In this document: piece by piece, positions 9,132 to 16,800 of the stretch
Layout: each line of letters opens with the position of its first letter
Numbering within the stretch: the first letter of the stretch is position 1
Assembly (NCBI GenBank): GCA_017998195.1
Contig: JAGODN010000001.1
Coordinates: forward strand, 1-35,407
DNA from: Desulfobulbus sp.
Lineage (GTDB): Bacteria > Desulfobacterota > Desulfobulbia > Desulfobulbales > Desulfobulbaceae
DNA length: 35,407 bases
Direction of reading: 5' to 3'
Made by a program: the position numbers and the translations under genes
The notes under the pieces: generated by a model
The model's database searches: none
What the model saw: only the letters and a program-made list of their open reading frames with translations
What the model was told of the DNA's origin: nothing

Positions 9132-9836
9132 TCAGGTGCAGAGATCCCGGGCTGCCTGCACCAGCACCGGCCAGGCGGCCGCACTGCTTTCGGCCAGATC
9201 GGGAAGGATGACCAGGTTGGGGGCGAAGCCGTAGTCGGCCAGGGCCTTGCGGCATTCGGTCAGGGTGTCCTGGACGATCTCCCGCGGGTGGTCACCGTGC
9301 AGGTTGTACACCAGGCCGACCAGGGGAACAGATCGGGTGCGGAGCGCCTCCAGGCTGAGGCGGGTGTGGTTGATGGAGCCGAGCCGCGGCGAGGTGACGA
9401 GAATCAGGGGCAGTTGTTTTGCAGCCAGGTAGTCGAGCAGCAGGAGGTGTTCCTGCAGCGGCACCAGCAGGCCGCCGGCCGCCTCCACCAGCAGCCACTC
9501 GTGCCGCTGGCGCAGGGTCTCGATGGAGCGGTCGAGCACGGCCTTGTCGATCACCGCGCCGGCCATGCGGGCGGCCAGCAGGGGCGAGGCCGGAAAGGGG
9601 AACACGTACGGACAGGTGGTCCCGTCCCGGTCCCAATCGGTCAGGGCCTGGCCCATGAGCCGCCGGTGCTGGACAATATCCTCGGCCATGCCGGTGCAGC
9701 CGGTCTGCACGAGTTTGAGCGTGGTCACGGCCTTTCCCTGGTCGAGCAGGTGGCGGGCCAGCAGGCCGGTGACCACGGATTTGCCGGCATCCGTGTCGAT
9801 GCCGCCCACGGCGATGGTGTACTGGGGAACGGTCAT
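9132..9836 (-). CDS. bioD: dethiobiotin synthetase
   Basis: The 234-residue protein is a BioD, which closes the ureido ring of biotin by ATP-dependent carboxylation of 7,8-diaminononanoate. The P-loop GGIDTDAGKSVVTG (11-24) corresponds to the family's GTDTxVGKT motif, with Ala and Ser variations. The second landmark, VEAAGGLLVPL, is the conserved E-G/A-A-G-G segment. AGGA precedes the ATG by a normal distance. It follows bioC by 48 bases on the same strand, so the two are probably co-transcribed. No bioA, bioB or bioF gene is in the window, and no terminator is seen between bioD and tRNA-Pro. Confidence 0.93.
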   Translation of the reverse strand: MTVPQYTIAVGGIDTDAGKSVVTGLLARHLLDQGKAVTTLKLVQTGCTGMAEDIVQHRRLMGQALTDWDRDGTTCPYVFPFPASPLLAARMAGAVIDKAVLDRSIETLRQRHEWLLVEAAGGLLVPLQEHLLLLDYLAAKQLPLILVTSPRLGSINHTRLSLEALRTRSVPLVGLVYNLHGDHPREIVQDTLTECRKALADYGFAPNLVILPDLAESSAAAWPVLVQAARDLCT

Positions 9837-9884
9837 GATGGTGTCCTGCGCTGTCCTGCGCCGGCCGCGGCAACGGCCACAGGT

Positions 9885-10661
9885 TTATCGGCGGCGGGGC
9901 CGGGCGACGATGTACATCGGGTGATAGGTGAGGTGCACCCCGCGCGGGCCGGAAAAACGCTGCCCGTATTCCGCCAGGAAGCCGTTCAGCTGGCGGCGGG
10001 TCCAGGTCCGCTGCTGGCCGATGGCGTTGACCCCGGTGGCTCGCAGATGGTGGAGTACCGAGATGGGGTCGGGGAACCAGAGGGTCTCGCGCGACTGCTC
10101 GGCCGCGCGCAGTTCGAACTCCGTCCCGACCACGGCCATCAGCTGCTCCAGGTCCATGTAGCGCAGGCCGAGGCCGGTCACGGCGCGGATCTCGCGCAGG
10201 TTCTCCCGGCCGTACAGGGCCAGGGCCAGGACGCCGTCCGGAGTGAGGTGGGCGGCCAGCTTGCGGCAGAGGCGGGGCAGGTCGTGCACCCACTGCAGGG
10301 TCGAGGAACTGATGATCAGGTCATAGCGGCAGGGCAACTCCACTGTCTCGATGTCGCCCGCCAGGAACAGAACCCGGGCGGACAGCCGGCCCGCCTTGCG
10401 GCCCACGCACTGCTCGAAGGCATCGACCAGGTCGCTCACCGTGAGTTGGGCGAACTGCGGGAACCGGTCGATGATTTTCTCGGTGAGCAGCCCGGTGCAG
10501 CAGCCGATCTCCAGGATGCGCCCAGGGTCCGCCCCGGGCACGGCCGAGGCGAGCAGGGCCAGCAGCCGGTCCGCCACCAGCAGCTGCACCTGGGCCTGCT
10601 CCTCGTAGGTGGCGGCCGCCTGTTCGAAGCGCAGCTTGATGACCTGTTTATCCGGCATCAT
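9885..10661 (-). CDS. bioC: malonyl-ACP O-methyltransferase BioC
   Basis: The 258-residue protein is a class I SAM-dependent methyltransferase of the BioC type. BioC methylates malonyl-ACP so that fatty acid synthase can build the pimeloyl chain of biotin. The N-terminus VIKLRFEQAAATYEEQAQ matches the start of BioC proteins, and SAM motif I is LEIGCCTGLL (about 50-59, with Cys where Gly is usual). WVHDL and LSVSDLVDAF-type segments follow. The start at MMPDKQ was chosen because the longer open frame overlaps the upstream SH3 gene and adds no family sequence. The location directly before bioD supports the call. The 136 bases between it and the SH3 gene show no clear signal. Confidence 0.88.
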   Translation of the reverse strand: MMPDKQVIKLRFEQAAATYEEQAQVQLLVADRLLALLASAVPGADPGRILEIGCCTGLLTEKIIDRFPQFAQLTVSDLVDAFEQCVGRKAGRLSARVLFLAGDIETVELPCRYDLIISSSTLQWVHDLPRLCRKLAAHLTPDGVLALALYGRENLREIRAVTGLGLRYMDLEQLMAVVGTEFELRAAEQSRETLWFPDPISVLHHLRATGVNAIGQQRTWTRRQLNGFLAEYGQRFSGPRGVHLTYHPMYIVARPRRR

Positions 10662-10797
10662 GGCCGCAGTGTCGGGCCCGTCGATGCCGCGCGGACCGGC
10701 AGCTTCCGGAGCGGGCCGCGGCGACTCCGCACCGCCGGAGCCGAACCGGTCCCAGCGGGTCGCTCTGCCCGGGGTGTACGGGGCCTCGTCCACGGGT

Positions 10798-11262
10798 TCA
10801 GAAGCCCCACAGCAGGCTGTTTTCGATCCAGCCGGTGACACCCTCGCCGTGCTCCACCCGCACCCAATCGCCTTTTTTGCCGAGTTTTTTGAACACCACC
10901 CCGTACCTCGCCTGGGCCACGACCTCGGCCTTGCGGTTCGGCTCCTTGCGCACGTTGATGGTCTTGTCCGTGCCCTTGTTGGCCCGGACCACCACGTGCT
11001 GGGCAGTATTGACGGTGTTTTTCTGGACCCAGCCGGTGCTGCCCTCGAAGTCCTTCACCTGCAGCCAGTCAGCGGAGCGCTTGACCACCTCCAGGGGGAA
11101 ACCGCTGCCCACCTTCCAGAGGATCTCGTTGTTGGTGCCCGGGCCGGAGCGCATGTTCACGTCCTCGCCGGCGACGGCCACCATTTCCGCCAGGGCAGCG
11201 GCCGGAGAGAACACCAGGCAGCACCAGGCAGTCACGGTCAGGAGGGTCAGTGTTCGGTTCAT
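10798..11262 (-). CDS. secreted protein with two SH3 domains
   Basis: The 154-residue product begins with a signal peptide (MNRTLTLLTV to about AAALA at 25) and is predicted to be exported. Two bacterial SH3 (SH3b) domains follow: about 27-82 (VNMRSGPGTNNEILWKV) and about 88-154 (INVRKEPNRKAEVVAQARYG), each ending in a GW-containing strand. Such domains often bind peptidoglycan or peptides; there is no catalytic domain. Its ATG overlaps the stop of the 4Fe-4S membrane protein gene as ATGA, so the two are translationally coupled. It is the last gene of the tightly coupled parAB-containing run, and a function in cell-envelope attachment of that unit would be speculation. Confidence 0.85.
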   Translation of the reverse strand: MNRTLTLLTVTAWCCLVFSPAAALAEMVAVAGEDVNMRSGPGTNNEILWKVGSGFPLEVVKRSADWLQVKDFEGSTGWVQKNTVNTAQHVVVRANKGTDKTINVRKEPNRKAEVVAQARYGVVFKKLGKKGDWVRVEHGEGVTGWIENSLLWGF

Positions 11263-12164
11263 GGGGCAAAGGTTCGCGGGCTGGGTTTTTCGGGGAGAGT
11301 CGGTCCGCCGGACAGGGTCAGGCCGGCCAGGTCCAGGGAGATCGCGTTGAACTCGCAGGCCTGGGTCATGCACTTCAGGCAGCGGATGCACTCGCTGCTC
11401 GCCGGCGTCTCGTTGAAGCGGATGCCCACCGGGCAGACGGCATGGCAGGCGCCACATGTAGTACAGGCATCCGCTGAAAATTTCAACCTAATCAGGCTGA
11501 CCCGGTTGAACAGGCCATAAAAGGCGCCCAGCGGGCAGAGCGCCCGGCAGAACGGCCGCGACACCGGCACGCTCCAGAGGAGCACCGCGGCGAGCACCGC
11601 CAGTTTGCCCGCAAACAGCCAGCCGGTGAGCGTGCGCAACTCCGGCATGAGCAGCAGCATGGGGATGCCGGCCTCGAGGGTTCCGGCCGGGCACACGGCC
11701 TTGCAGAACCAGGGACGGCCGAGGCCGAAACTGTCCACCAGGGTGAGCGGCAGGACGATGACGAGCAGAACGAGACAAAGGTATTTGCCGGCGCGGAGCA
11801 GTGGCGGCAGGCCGTATTTGCGGGTGGGAATGGCGTAGAGCAGTTCCTGGAGCAGTCCGAAGGGACAGGCCCAGCCGCAGATGAACCGGCCGAACAGGGT
11901 GCCGAGCAGTCCCACGCAGCCGAGCACGTAGGTGCCGACCAGCAGCTGGCCGCTCTGCAGGGAGAGGCGCACGCCGAGCAGCAGCTGCTGCAGGCTGCCG
12001 AAGGGACAAAAAGTGGTGGCCGCCGGACAGGAGAAACAGTTGAGCCCGGGCGAACAGAGTACCTTCAGCGGGCCCTGGTAGAGGGTGCCGGTGACCGGGA
12101 AGCCCCAGAAGCCGTTGGCCAGGAACACCCACAGGGCCTGCACCACCTTTCGCGCGCGTTCCAT
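11259..12164 (-). CDS. NapH/YccM-like membrane ferredoxin (4Fe-4S)
   Basis: This 301-residue polytopic membrane protein resembles NapH/YccM-type electron-transfer proteins. Cys-x3-Cys-Pro motifs lie at C96-C100, C154-C158 and C206-C210 near the ends of membrane helices. Two cysteine clusters follow at C234-C237-C240-C244 (standard 4Fe-4S spacing) and C259-C262-C265-C270. The second cluster has four residues, not three, before the last Cys and lacks the usual Pro after it. Such proteins pass electrons between the quinone pool and periplasmic or cytoplasmic reductases. No partner reductase is encoded nearby. The ATG lies two bases after the stop of the small CXXC protein, and its stop overlaps the SH3 gene start. 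Confidence 0.85.
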   Translation of the reverse strand: MERARKVVQALWVFLANGFWGFPVTGTLYQGPLKVLCSPGLNCFSCPAATTFCPFGSLQQLLLGVRLSLQSGQLLVGTYVLGCVGLLGTLFGRFICGWACPFGLLQELLYAIPTRKYGLPPLLRAGKYLCLVLLVIVLPLTLVDSFGLGRPWFCKAVCPAGTLEAGIPMLLLMPELRTLTGWLFAGKLAVLAAVLLWSVPVSRPFCRALCPLGAFYGLFNRVSLIRLKFSADACTTCGACHAVCPVGIRFNETPASSECIRCLKCMTQACEFNAISLDLAGLTLSGGPTLPEKPSPRTFAP

Positions 12165-12166
12165 GG

Positions 12167-12367
12167 TCAGCCGACGCCGATGCACTCGAGGCAGACGGTG
12201 CGGGCCTGCTCGAGTACCCGCGCCGGTTCATCGACCGCGATGCCGATCACAAGGAGCAGCAGGAAGAACAGAAGGAGGAAAAGAGGGGCCCGCCGCAGCC
12301 CGTACCGGCGGGCCGGTCGTCCCCCGGGCGGGGAGGATGCCTGCCCGGCCGCAGGGCTGCGCTTCAC
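12167..12367 (-). CDS. CD1871A-family small CXXC membrane protein
   Basis: This 66-residue protein is easy to miss because it starts with GTG overlapping the parB stop codon (GTGA). It has a basic N-terminus, one hydrophobic helix (about 29-44), and a C-terminal tail ending in VCLECIGVG. That tail matches the short CD1871A-type proteins with a conserved CLECIG motif, which are usually encoded directly before NapH-like 4Fe-4S proteins, as here. The family's function is not known to me; a redox or metal role is suggested only by the CXXC and the neighbour. Its stop is two bases before the ferredoxin gene ATG. The frame is read here as continuous from the GTG only; upstream sequence in this frame is a parB shadow. 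Confidence 0.75.
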   Translation of the reverse strand: MKRSPAAGQASSPPGGRPARRYGLRRAPLFLLLFFLLLLVIGIAVDEPARVLEQARTVCLECIGVG

Positions 12368-13239
12368 GGGCTGAGCAGACCGATGAGCCGGTCGAGGTCG
12401 TCGCTCGAGTAGTACTCGATCTCCAACCGGCCGCGCTGGCCCTGCTGGACGAGGCGTACCTTGGCGTTCAGGTGGTTGGTCAGCTGGTTGACCACGGCGG
12501 CGCAGTAGGTCGGCGGCAGTTCCTCGGACTGGGCCGCGGATGGCGCTTCGCGGCGCGCCGGTGCCTGTCCGGCCGGTTTCTGACGGCACAGTCGTTCCAC
12601 CGCGCGCACCGACAACTCCTCGTTGACGATGCGGTCGCGCACCTCCTGCAGTCGCTCGGGCTGATCCTTGAGGCGCAGCAGCACTCGGGCGTGGCCCTCA
12701 GTGAGCCGGCCGCGGGCGACATCCTCCTGCAGGGCGGACGGCAGGGCGAGCAGGCGCAGGACATTGGTGACGGTCGAGCGCTGGCGGCCCACCTTGCGCG
12801 CCACTTCCTCCTGGGTGAGCTGGAACTCGTCCATCAGGCGCGCGTAGGCGGCGGCCTCCTCGATGGGGTTGAGGTCGTGCCGTTGGATGTTCTCGATGAG
12901 GGCCAGCTCCAGGCTCTCATTGGCGCCGGTCTCCTCCATGAGTACCACCGGCACCTCGTCCAGCCCGGCCAGGCTGGCGGCGCGCAACCGGCGCTCACCC
13001 GCCACCAGGGTGTAGCGGTTGCCCTTGCCCCGGGTGACGAGCAGCGGCTGGATGATCCCCTTCTCGCGGATCGAGTCGGCCAACTGCTGCAGCTTGTCCT
13101 CGTCGAAGTAGCTCCGCGGCTGGTGCGGGTTTGCAGATATCTTGTCGATATCGCACAGGAAAAATTTTTCTTCCGTCTCCGCCGCGTCCTCCGGAAGGAG
13201 CGCCCCCACGCCTCGGCCCAACACGTTCTTGGTACTCAT
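12364..13239 (-). CDS. parB: chromosome partitioning protein ParB
   Basis: The 291-residue protein is a chromosomal ParB/Spo0J, a CTP-dependent clamp that loads at parS and spreads over the origin region. The N-terminus KNVLGRGVGALLP is the peptide that stimulates ParA ATPase. The ParB/Srx CTPase domain includes NPHQPR (about 37-42) and the GERRLRAA motif (about 80-87). The helix-turn-helix region includes LTQEEVARKVGRQRSTVTN (about 140-158), and a C-terminal dimerisation domain follows a linker near 225-245. The gene starts one base after the parA stop (TGAgATG) with GGAGG just upstream. A perfect parS site lies about 880 bases away, beyond parA. Confidence 0.97.
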   Translation of the reverse strand: MSTKNVLGRGVGALLPEDAAETEEKFFLCDIDKISANPHQPRSYFDEDKLQQLADSIREKGIIQPLLVTRGKGNRYTLVAGERRLRAASLAGLDEVPVVLMEETGANESLELALIENIQRHDLNPIEEAAAYARLMDEFQLTQEEVARKVGRQRSTVTNVLRLLALPSALQEDVARGRLTEGHARVLLRLKDQPERLQEVRDRIVNEELSVRAVERLCRQKPAGQAPARREAPSAAQSEELPPTYCAAVVNQLTNHLNAKVRLVQQGQRGRLEIEYYSSDDLDRLIGLLSP

Positions 13240-13240
13240 C

Positions 13241-14017
13241 TCAGGCCTCCGCCCGCGCCCGCTTGAGGAACTCGCCGCCCAGCTGCCGGTAAGCCTTGGC
13301 GCCGCTGCAGTTGGCATCGTACTCGATGATGGTCTGGCCGTGGCTCGGGCTTTCGCTCAACCGGACGTTGCGCGGGATCACCGTCTTGTACACCTGGTCG
13401 CCGAAATGGTTCTGGATCTCGCTGGCCACCGAGTGTGTCAGCCGGTTTCTGCGGTCGTACATGGTCAGCAGCAGTCCCTCGATGAACAGATCCCGGTTGA
13501 GGGTCTTCTTGACCTTGCGGATGGTCTGAACCAGCTGCGCCAGTCCCTCCAGGGCGAAGTATTCGCACTGCATGGGTACGAGCACCGAGTCGGCCGCGGT
13601 CAGGCTGTTGATGGTGAGGATGCCCAGCGACGGCGGGCAGTCGATGAGGATGTAGTGGTAGGACTCGCGCAACGGCCGGAGGATCTGCTTGAGCCGCTTC
13701 TCCCGCTGTTCCTGGCTGATCAGTTCGATCTCGACCCCGACCAGATCGATGGAGGCCGGCAGGATGAACAGGTTCTTCTGCCCGGTGGGCAGGATACAGT
13801 CCCGCGCCTCTTTGGCGCCGGTGTAGCAGCTGTAGATGTTCCGGTCCTCGCTGGTGCGGAACACGCCCACGCCGCTGGAGGCGTTGCCCTGCGGGTCGGA
13901 GTCGACCAGCAGGACTTTTTTCCCGCGGGACGCGAGCACCGCGGCGAGGTTGAGGGCGGTGGTGGTCTTGCCGACACCGCCTTTCTGGTTGGCCAGGGCC
14001 ACGATTTTTGCATTCAA
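13241..14017 (-). CDS. parA: chromosome partitioning ATPase ParA (TTG start)
   Basis: The 258-residue protein is a ParA/Soj Walker-type ATPase that positions ParB-parS complexes on the nucleoid. The deviant Walker A motif KGGVGKTTT lies at about 11-19, DSDPQGNAS follows at about 39-47, and the Walker B region reads ILIDCPPSLG. I place the start at TTG (14015-14017) because AGGAG lies nine bases before it (14027-14031). The protein then begins LNAKIVALANQKGG, as in other ParA proteins, and the candidate promoter at 14062-14090 lies upstream. An ATG at 14122 in the same frame would add 35 residues with no family match and would overlap parS. Confidence 0.93.
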   Translation of the reverse strand: MNAKIVALANQKGGVGKTTTALNLAAVLASRGKKVLLVDSDPQGNASSGVGVFRTSEDRNIYSCYTGAKEARDCILPTGQKNLFILPASIDLVGVEIELISQEQREKRLKQILRPLRESYHYILIDCPPSLGILTINSLTAADSVLVPMQCEYFALEGLAQLVQTIRKVKKTLNRDLFIEGLLLTMYDRRNRLTHSVASEIQNHFGDQVYKTVIPRNVRLSESPSHGQTIIEYDANCSGAKAYRQLGGEFLKRARAEA

Positions 14018-14061
14018 AACAAAGTACTCCTGCGAACTCTTTCTTGATGAAACATTGGCCG

Positions 14062-14090
14062 AGTATACTATACTCCCGCTTTCCAGTGAA
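14062..14090 (-). promoter_or_regulatory. candidate promoter of the parAB operon
   Basis: On the minus strand TTCACT (14085-14090) and TATACT (14062-14067) are 17 bases apart, with a predicted start near 14055 and about 38 bases of leader to the TTG start of parA. The near-palindrome GAGTATACTATACTC in this spot could also hold a -10 for nadB on the plus strand (TTGATG at 14044, TACTAT at 14066, 16-base spacing). A parS half-site TGAAACA lies at 14048-14054. Confidence 0.5.
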
Positions 14091-14121
14091 CTGTTCTCTC
14101 GTTCGTCCATCACTTTCCCCA

Positions 14122-14137
14122 TGTTTCACGTGAAACA
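14122..14137. promoter_or_regulatory. parS: parS centromere site
   Basis: TGTTTCACGTGAAACA is a perfect match to the 16-bp palindromic parS consensus bound by chromosomal ParB. It lies between divergent parA and nadB, just upstream of the nadB start. No second full copy was found in the window. Confidence 0.95.
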
Positions 14138-14157
14138 TGGGCATGCGGGGCACAGGT

Positions 14158-15762
14158 ATGACGGCATACAGTGACGTACTCATCATCGGCAGCGGCGTGT
14201 CCGGGCTCTCGTTCGCCCTCAAGGTGGCCCGCTTTTCGCGGGTCACGCTGATCACCAAGAAAAAGAAGGCGGACTCGGCCACCAATCTGGCTCAGGGCGG
14301 GGTAGCGGCGGTCCTGTCGGTGGAGGATTCCGTCGAGGCCCATGTGACCGACACCCTGGTTTCCGGTGACGGCCTGTGCAACGAGGAGATCGTCCGTATC
14401 GTCACCACCGAGGGGCCGGCCCGGGTCCGTGAGCTGGTCGAGTTCGGGGTGCGCTTCCAGAAGGGGGAGCACGGCGAGGAGTTCGATCTCGGCATGGAAG
14501 GCGGGCATTCCACCCGCCGGGTGGCGCACGCCTCCGACCTCACCGGCAAGGAGATCGAGCGGGCCCTGCTGGCGCAGATCGCCCAACACCCGAACATCGA
14601 GGTGCTGGAGAACCACCTGGCCATCGACCTGCTCATCGAATCCAAGGCGCTTGGTCGTGAGCGGCAGGAGGGCGACCGCTGCCTGGGCGCGTATGTACTC
14701 AACCGCATCACCGGCGAGGTGGAGACCCGCCTGGCCGGAGTGACCGTGCTGTGCACCGGCGGGTGCGGCAAGGTCTACCTGTACACCACCAACCCGGACA
14801 TCGCCACCGGTGACGGCGTGGCCATGGCCTACCGGGCCGGGGCCCGGGTGGCCAACCTGGAGTTCATCCAGTTCCACCCGACCTGCTTCTTCAACCGCGA
14901 GGCGAAAAACTTCCTCATCTCCGAGGCGGTGCGCGGCGAGGGCGGGGTGCTCATCAATCAGCAGGGCGAAGCCTTCATGACGAAGTACGACCCGCGCGGC
15001 GACCTGGCCACCCGCGATGCGGTGGCCCGGGGCATCGACGCGGAGATGAAGGCGAGCGGCGCGGACTGCGTGTTCCTCGACATCACCCACAAGCCGGCCC
15101 GCTTCCTCATGGAGCGGTTCCCGAATATCTACCAGACCTGCAAGCAGTACGGCGTGGACCTGACCATCAAGCCCATCCCGGTGGTGCCGGCGGCCCACTA
15201 CATGTGCGGCGGGGTGCTGGTGGACGAATGGGGGCGGACCTCGCTCGGCAACCTGCTCGCCTTCGGCGAAACCGCCTGCACCGGCCTGCACGGTGCCAAC
15301 CGGCTGGCCAGCAACTCGCTGCTCGAGGCGGTGGTCTTTGCCCACCGGGGGGCGCTCTGGCTGCAGGACCACATCGCCGAGGTCCGCAACCTGCCCAGCC
15401 TGCGGGTGGACGACTGGCGCACCGGCGGGGCTGCTGTGCTCGACGAGTCGGTGCTGGTCAAGCACAACTGGGACCAGGTGCGCCAGCTCATGTGGAACTA
15501 CGTGGGCATTGTCCGCCGGACCAAACGGCTCGAACTCATGCAGAACCGCCTCACCTGGATGCTCCAGGAGATCAAGGACCACTTCTACGACTACCTGCTC
15601 ACCCCCGACCTGGTGGAACTGCGCAACCTGGCGGTGGTGGCGGAACTGATCGTGCAGAGCGCCAGCCGGCGCAAGGAGTCCCGCGGCCTGCACTATATCC
15701 TCGACTACCCGGACAAGAACGACCGCGACTTTCTCCGGGACACGGTGCTGCAGAAAGGCTGA
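14158..15762 (+). CDS. nadB: L-aspartate oxidase
   Basis: The 534-residue flavoprotein oxidises L-aspartate to iminoaspartate, the first step of de novo NAD synthesis, using fumarate or oxygen as acceptor. The FAD-binding Rossmann motif is at the N-terminus (IIGSGVSG, 9-16). The succinate-dehydrogenase/NadB-type motifs EFIQFHPT, the RGEGG arginine loop and HGANRLASNSLLE are all present, and a C-terminal helical domain follows. The length matches the family (about 540). The start at ATG 14158 follows CAGG; in-frame ATGs at 14143 and 14137 are alternatives, the latter overlapping parS. The partner genes nadA and nadC are not in the window. A long bidirectional hairpin terminator follows directly. 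Confidence 0.96.
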   Translation: MTAYSDVLIIGSGVSGLSFALKVARFSRVTLITKKKKADSATNLAQGGVAAVLSVEDSVEAHVTDTLVSGDGLCNEEIVRIVTTEGPARVRELVEFGVRFQKGEHGEEFDLGMEGGHSTRRVAHASDLTGKEIERALLAQIAQHPNIEVLENHLAIDLLIESKALGRERQEGDRCLGAYVLNRITGEVETRLAGVTVLCTGGCGKVYLYTTNPDIATGDGVAMAYRAGARVANLEFIQFHPTCFFNREAKNFLISEAVRGEGGVLINQQGEAFMTKYDPRGDLATRDAVARGIDAEMKASGADCVFLDITHKPARFLMERFPNIYQTCKQYGVDLTIKPIPVVPAAHYMCGGVLVDEWGRTSLGNLLAFGETACTGLHGANRLASNSLLEAVVFAHRGALWLQDHIAEVRNLPSLRVDDWRTGGAAVLDESVLVKHNWDQVRQLMWNYVGIVRRTKRLELMQNRLTWMLQEIKDHFYDYLLTPDLVELRNLAVVAELIVQSASRRKESRGLHYILDYPDKNDRDFLRDTVLQKG

Positions 15763-15806
15763 CACAAAAAGCCCCCGGAGCGGGTCCGCTCCGGGGGCTT
15801 TTTGTG
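15763..15806. terminator. bidirectional intrinsic terminator after nadB
   Basis: A 21-bp stem (15763-15783 with 15786-15806), bordered by five A and five T, starts at the base after the nadB stop. It serves nadB (+) and the convergent secreted-protein gene (-). Confidence 0.93.
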
Positions 15807-15825
15807 GTCCTACCGGCCCACGCCG

Positions 15826-16698
15826 TCACTTCTGCGGCAGCATCTGCTTGAGCATCTCCAAACCCTGCTCCATCTCCCGTCGCATCTGCTCCTGTTCCGC
15901 ACCGGAGGCAGGGACGCCCTTTTCCAGGGACCGGGGCAGGCCGGCAGGAACCAGGCCGCCCGCCTGCTTCTTGAGCGACTCGATCCCTTCCGGACTCTTC
16001 AGGGTGGCCATCATCTGGCGCACGGTCTGGGCCATCATCTCCTCGCCTTCCTGGTCGATGGCAGCGGTGATGCCGGCCGGCGGGACGAAGGCCGAGGCCG
16101 GAACCGGGGATTTGGTGTCGATGGCCGTGGCCTCGACCGTACTGCGCATCCCCAGGACTGACATCTCGGAGCGCAAGACCAAGTCGGTGCCGCGCAGCAG
16201 GTAGACCGTGGACAGGTTGCCCACCGAGGTGACGTCGGCATCGTGACCGAGGATCCTGGTGGCGCTCTGCTTGACCGAACCACCGAACTGGCCCATCATG
16301 GCGCCGCCGAGCTGGTGAGCGTTCTTCTCGACATTCTTCTTTTCACCGTCGCTCAGCCTGGTGTATTCTTCCCGGTACAGTTTGGCTGGGTTGCTGACCC
16401 GGGTGCCGGTCCGTTTGTCCAGGTCATAGGTCGTCACCCAGTCCGCATCGGTGATCTCGATGGTCCGGGTGGTGGTACCGCTGCCCATGACGGCGGTCGC
16501 CGAGGTGCGGTGCTTTGACCGTATCTCTCCGTAATCTTTTATAAAGATCTTCTCTTTACCCTCTTCCGTGCCCTGCAGGACATAGGTGATGGTTGCCTCC
16601 TTGAAGGGCAACCTGGTCTCCCAGGGCAGGTTCTCGGCCAGGGCCGGGATCCGACCGACCACGAGGGTGAGGGCGAGGGTGAGCACGGCTGTCTTCAT
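15826..16698 (-). CDS. exported protein of unknown function
   Basis: I do not recognise this 290-residue protein with certainty. It has a clear signal peptide (MKTAVLTLALTLVVGRIPALA, cleavage about 21) and no further membrane segment, so it should be periplasmic or outer-membrane-associated. The mature part begins with beta-rich sequence (ATITYVLQGTEEGKEKIFIKDYG, about 35-57). It continues with repeated strand-like segments (TRTIEITDADWVTTYDLD), reminiscent of DUF4412/LolA-like proteins, though that is weak. The C-terminal 60 residues are helical and Met/Gln/Glu-rich. The start is firm: AGGAGG lies five bases before the ATG. It diverges from the DUF1992 gene. Confidence 0.75.
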   Translation of the reverse strand: MKTAVLTLALTLVVGRIPALAENLPWETRLPFKEATITYVLQGTEEGKEKIFIKDYGEIRSKHRTSATAVMGSGTTTRTIEITDADWVTTYDLDKRTGTRVSNPAKLYREEYTRLSDGEKKNVEKNAHQLGGAMMGQFGGSVKQSATRILGHDADVTSVGNLSTVYLLRGTDLVLRSEMSVLGMRSTVEATAIDTKSPVPASAFVPPAGITAAIDQEGEEMMAQTVRQMMATLKSPEGIESLKKQAGGLVPAGLPRSLEKGVPASGAEQEQMRREMEQGLEMLKQMLPQK

Positions 16699-16800
16699 GG
16701 GGGCCTCCTTGTGGCGGTGAAGGGGACGGGGCGCTGCAAACCGGGGCGCCGATGATGTTCGGACCAGGGCGGCACAAGCAATCAGAACCCGGGAGGGGGC

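Noticed and set aside
9033..10838. 601-codon plus-strand frame opposite bioD and bioC
   Set aside because: It spans two recognised minus-strand genes and the gap between them, with shadow composition and no start signal.
14110..15765. 551-codon minus-strand frame opposite nadB
   Set aside because: nadB on the plus strand is unambiguous; this frame also reads through the parS site and is compositionally a shadow.
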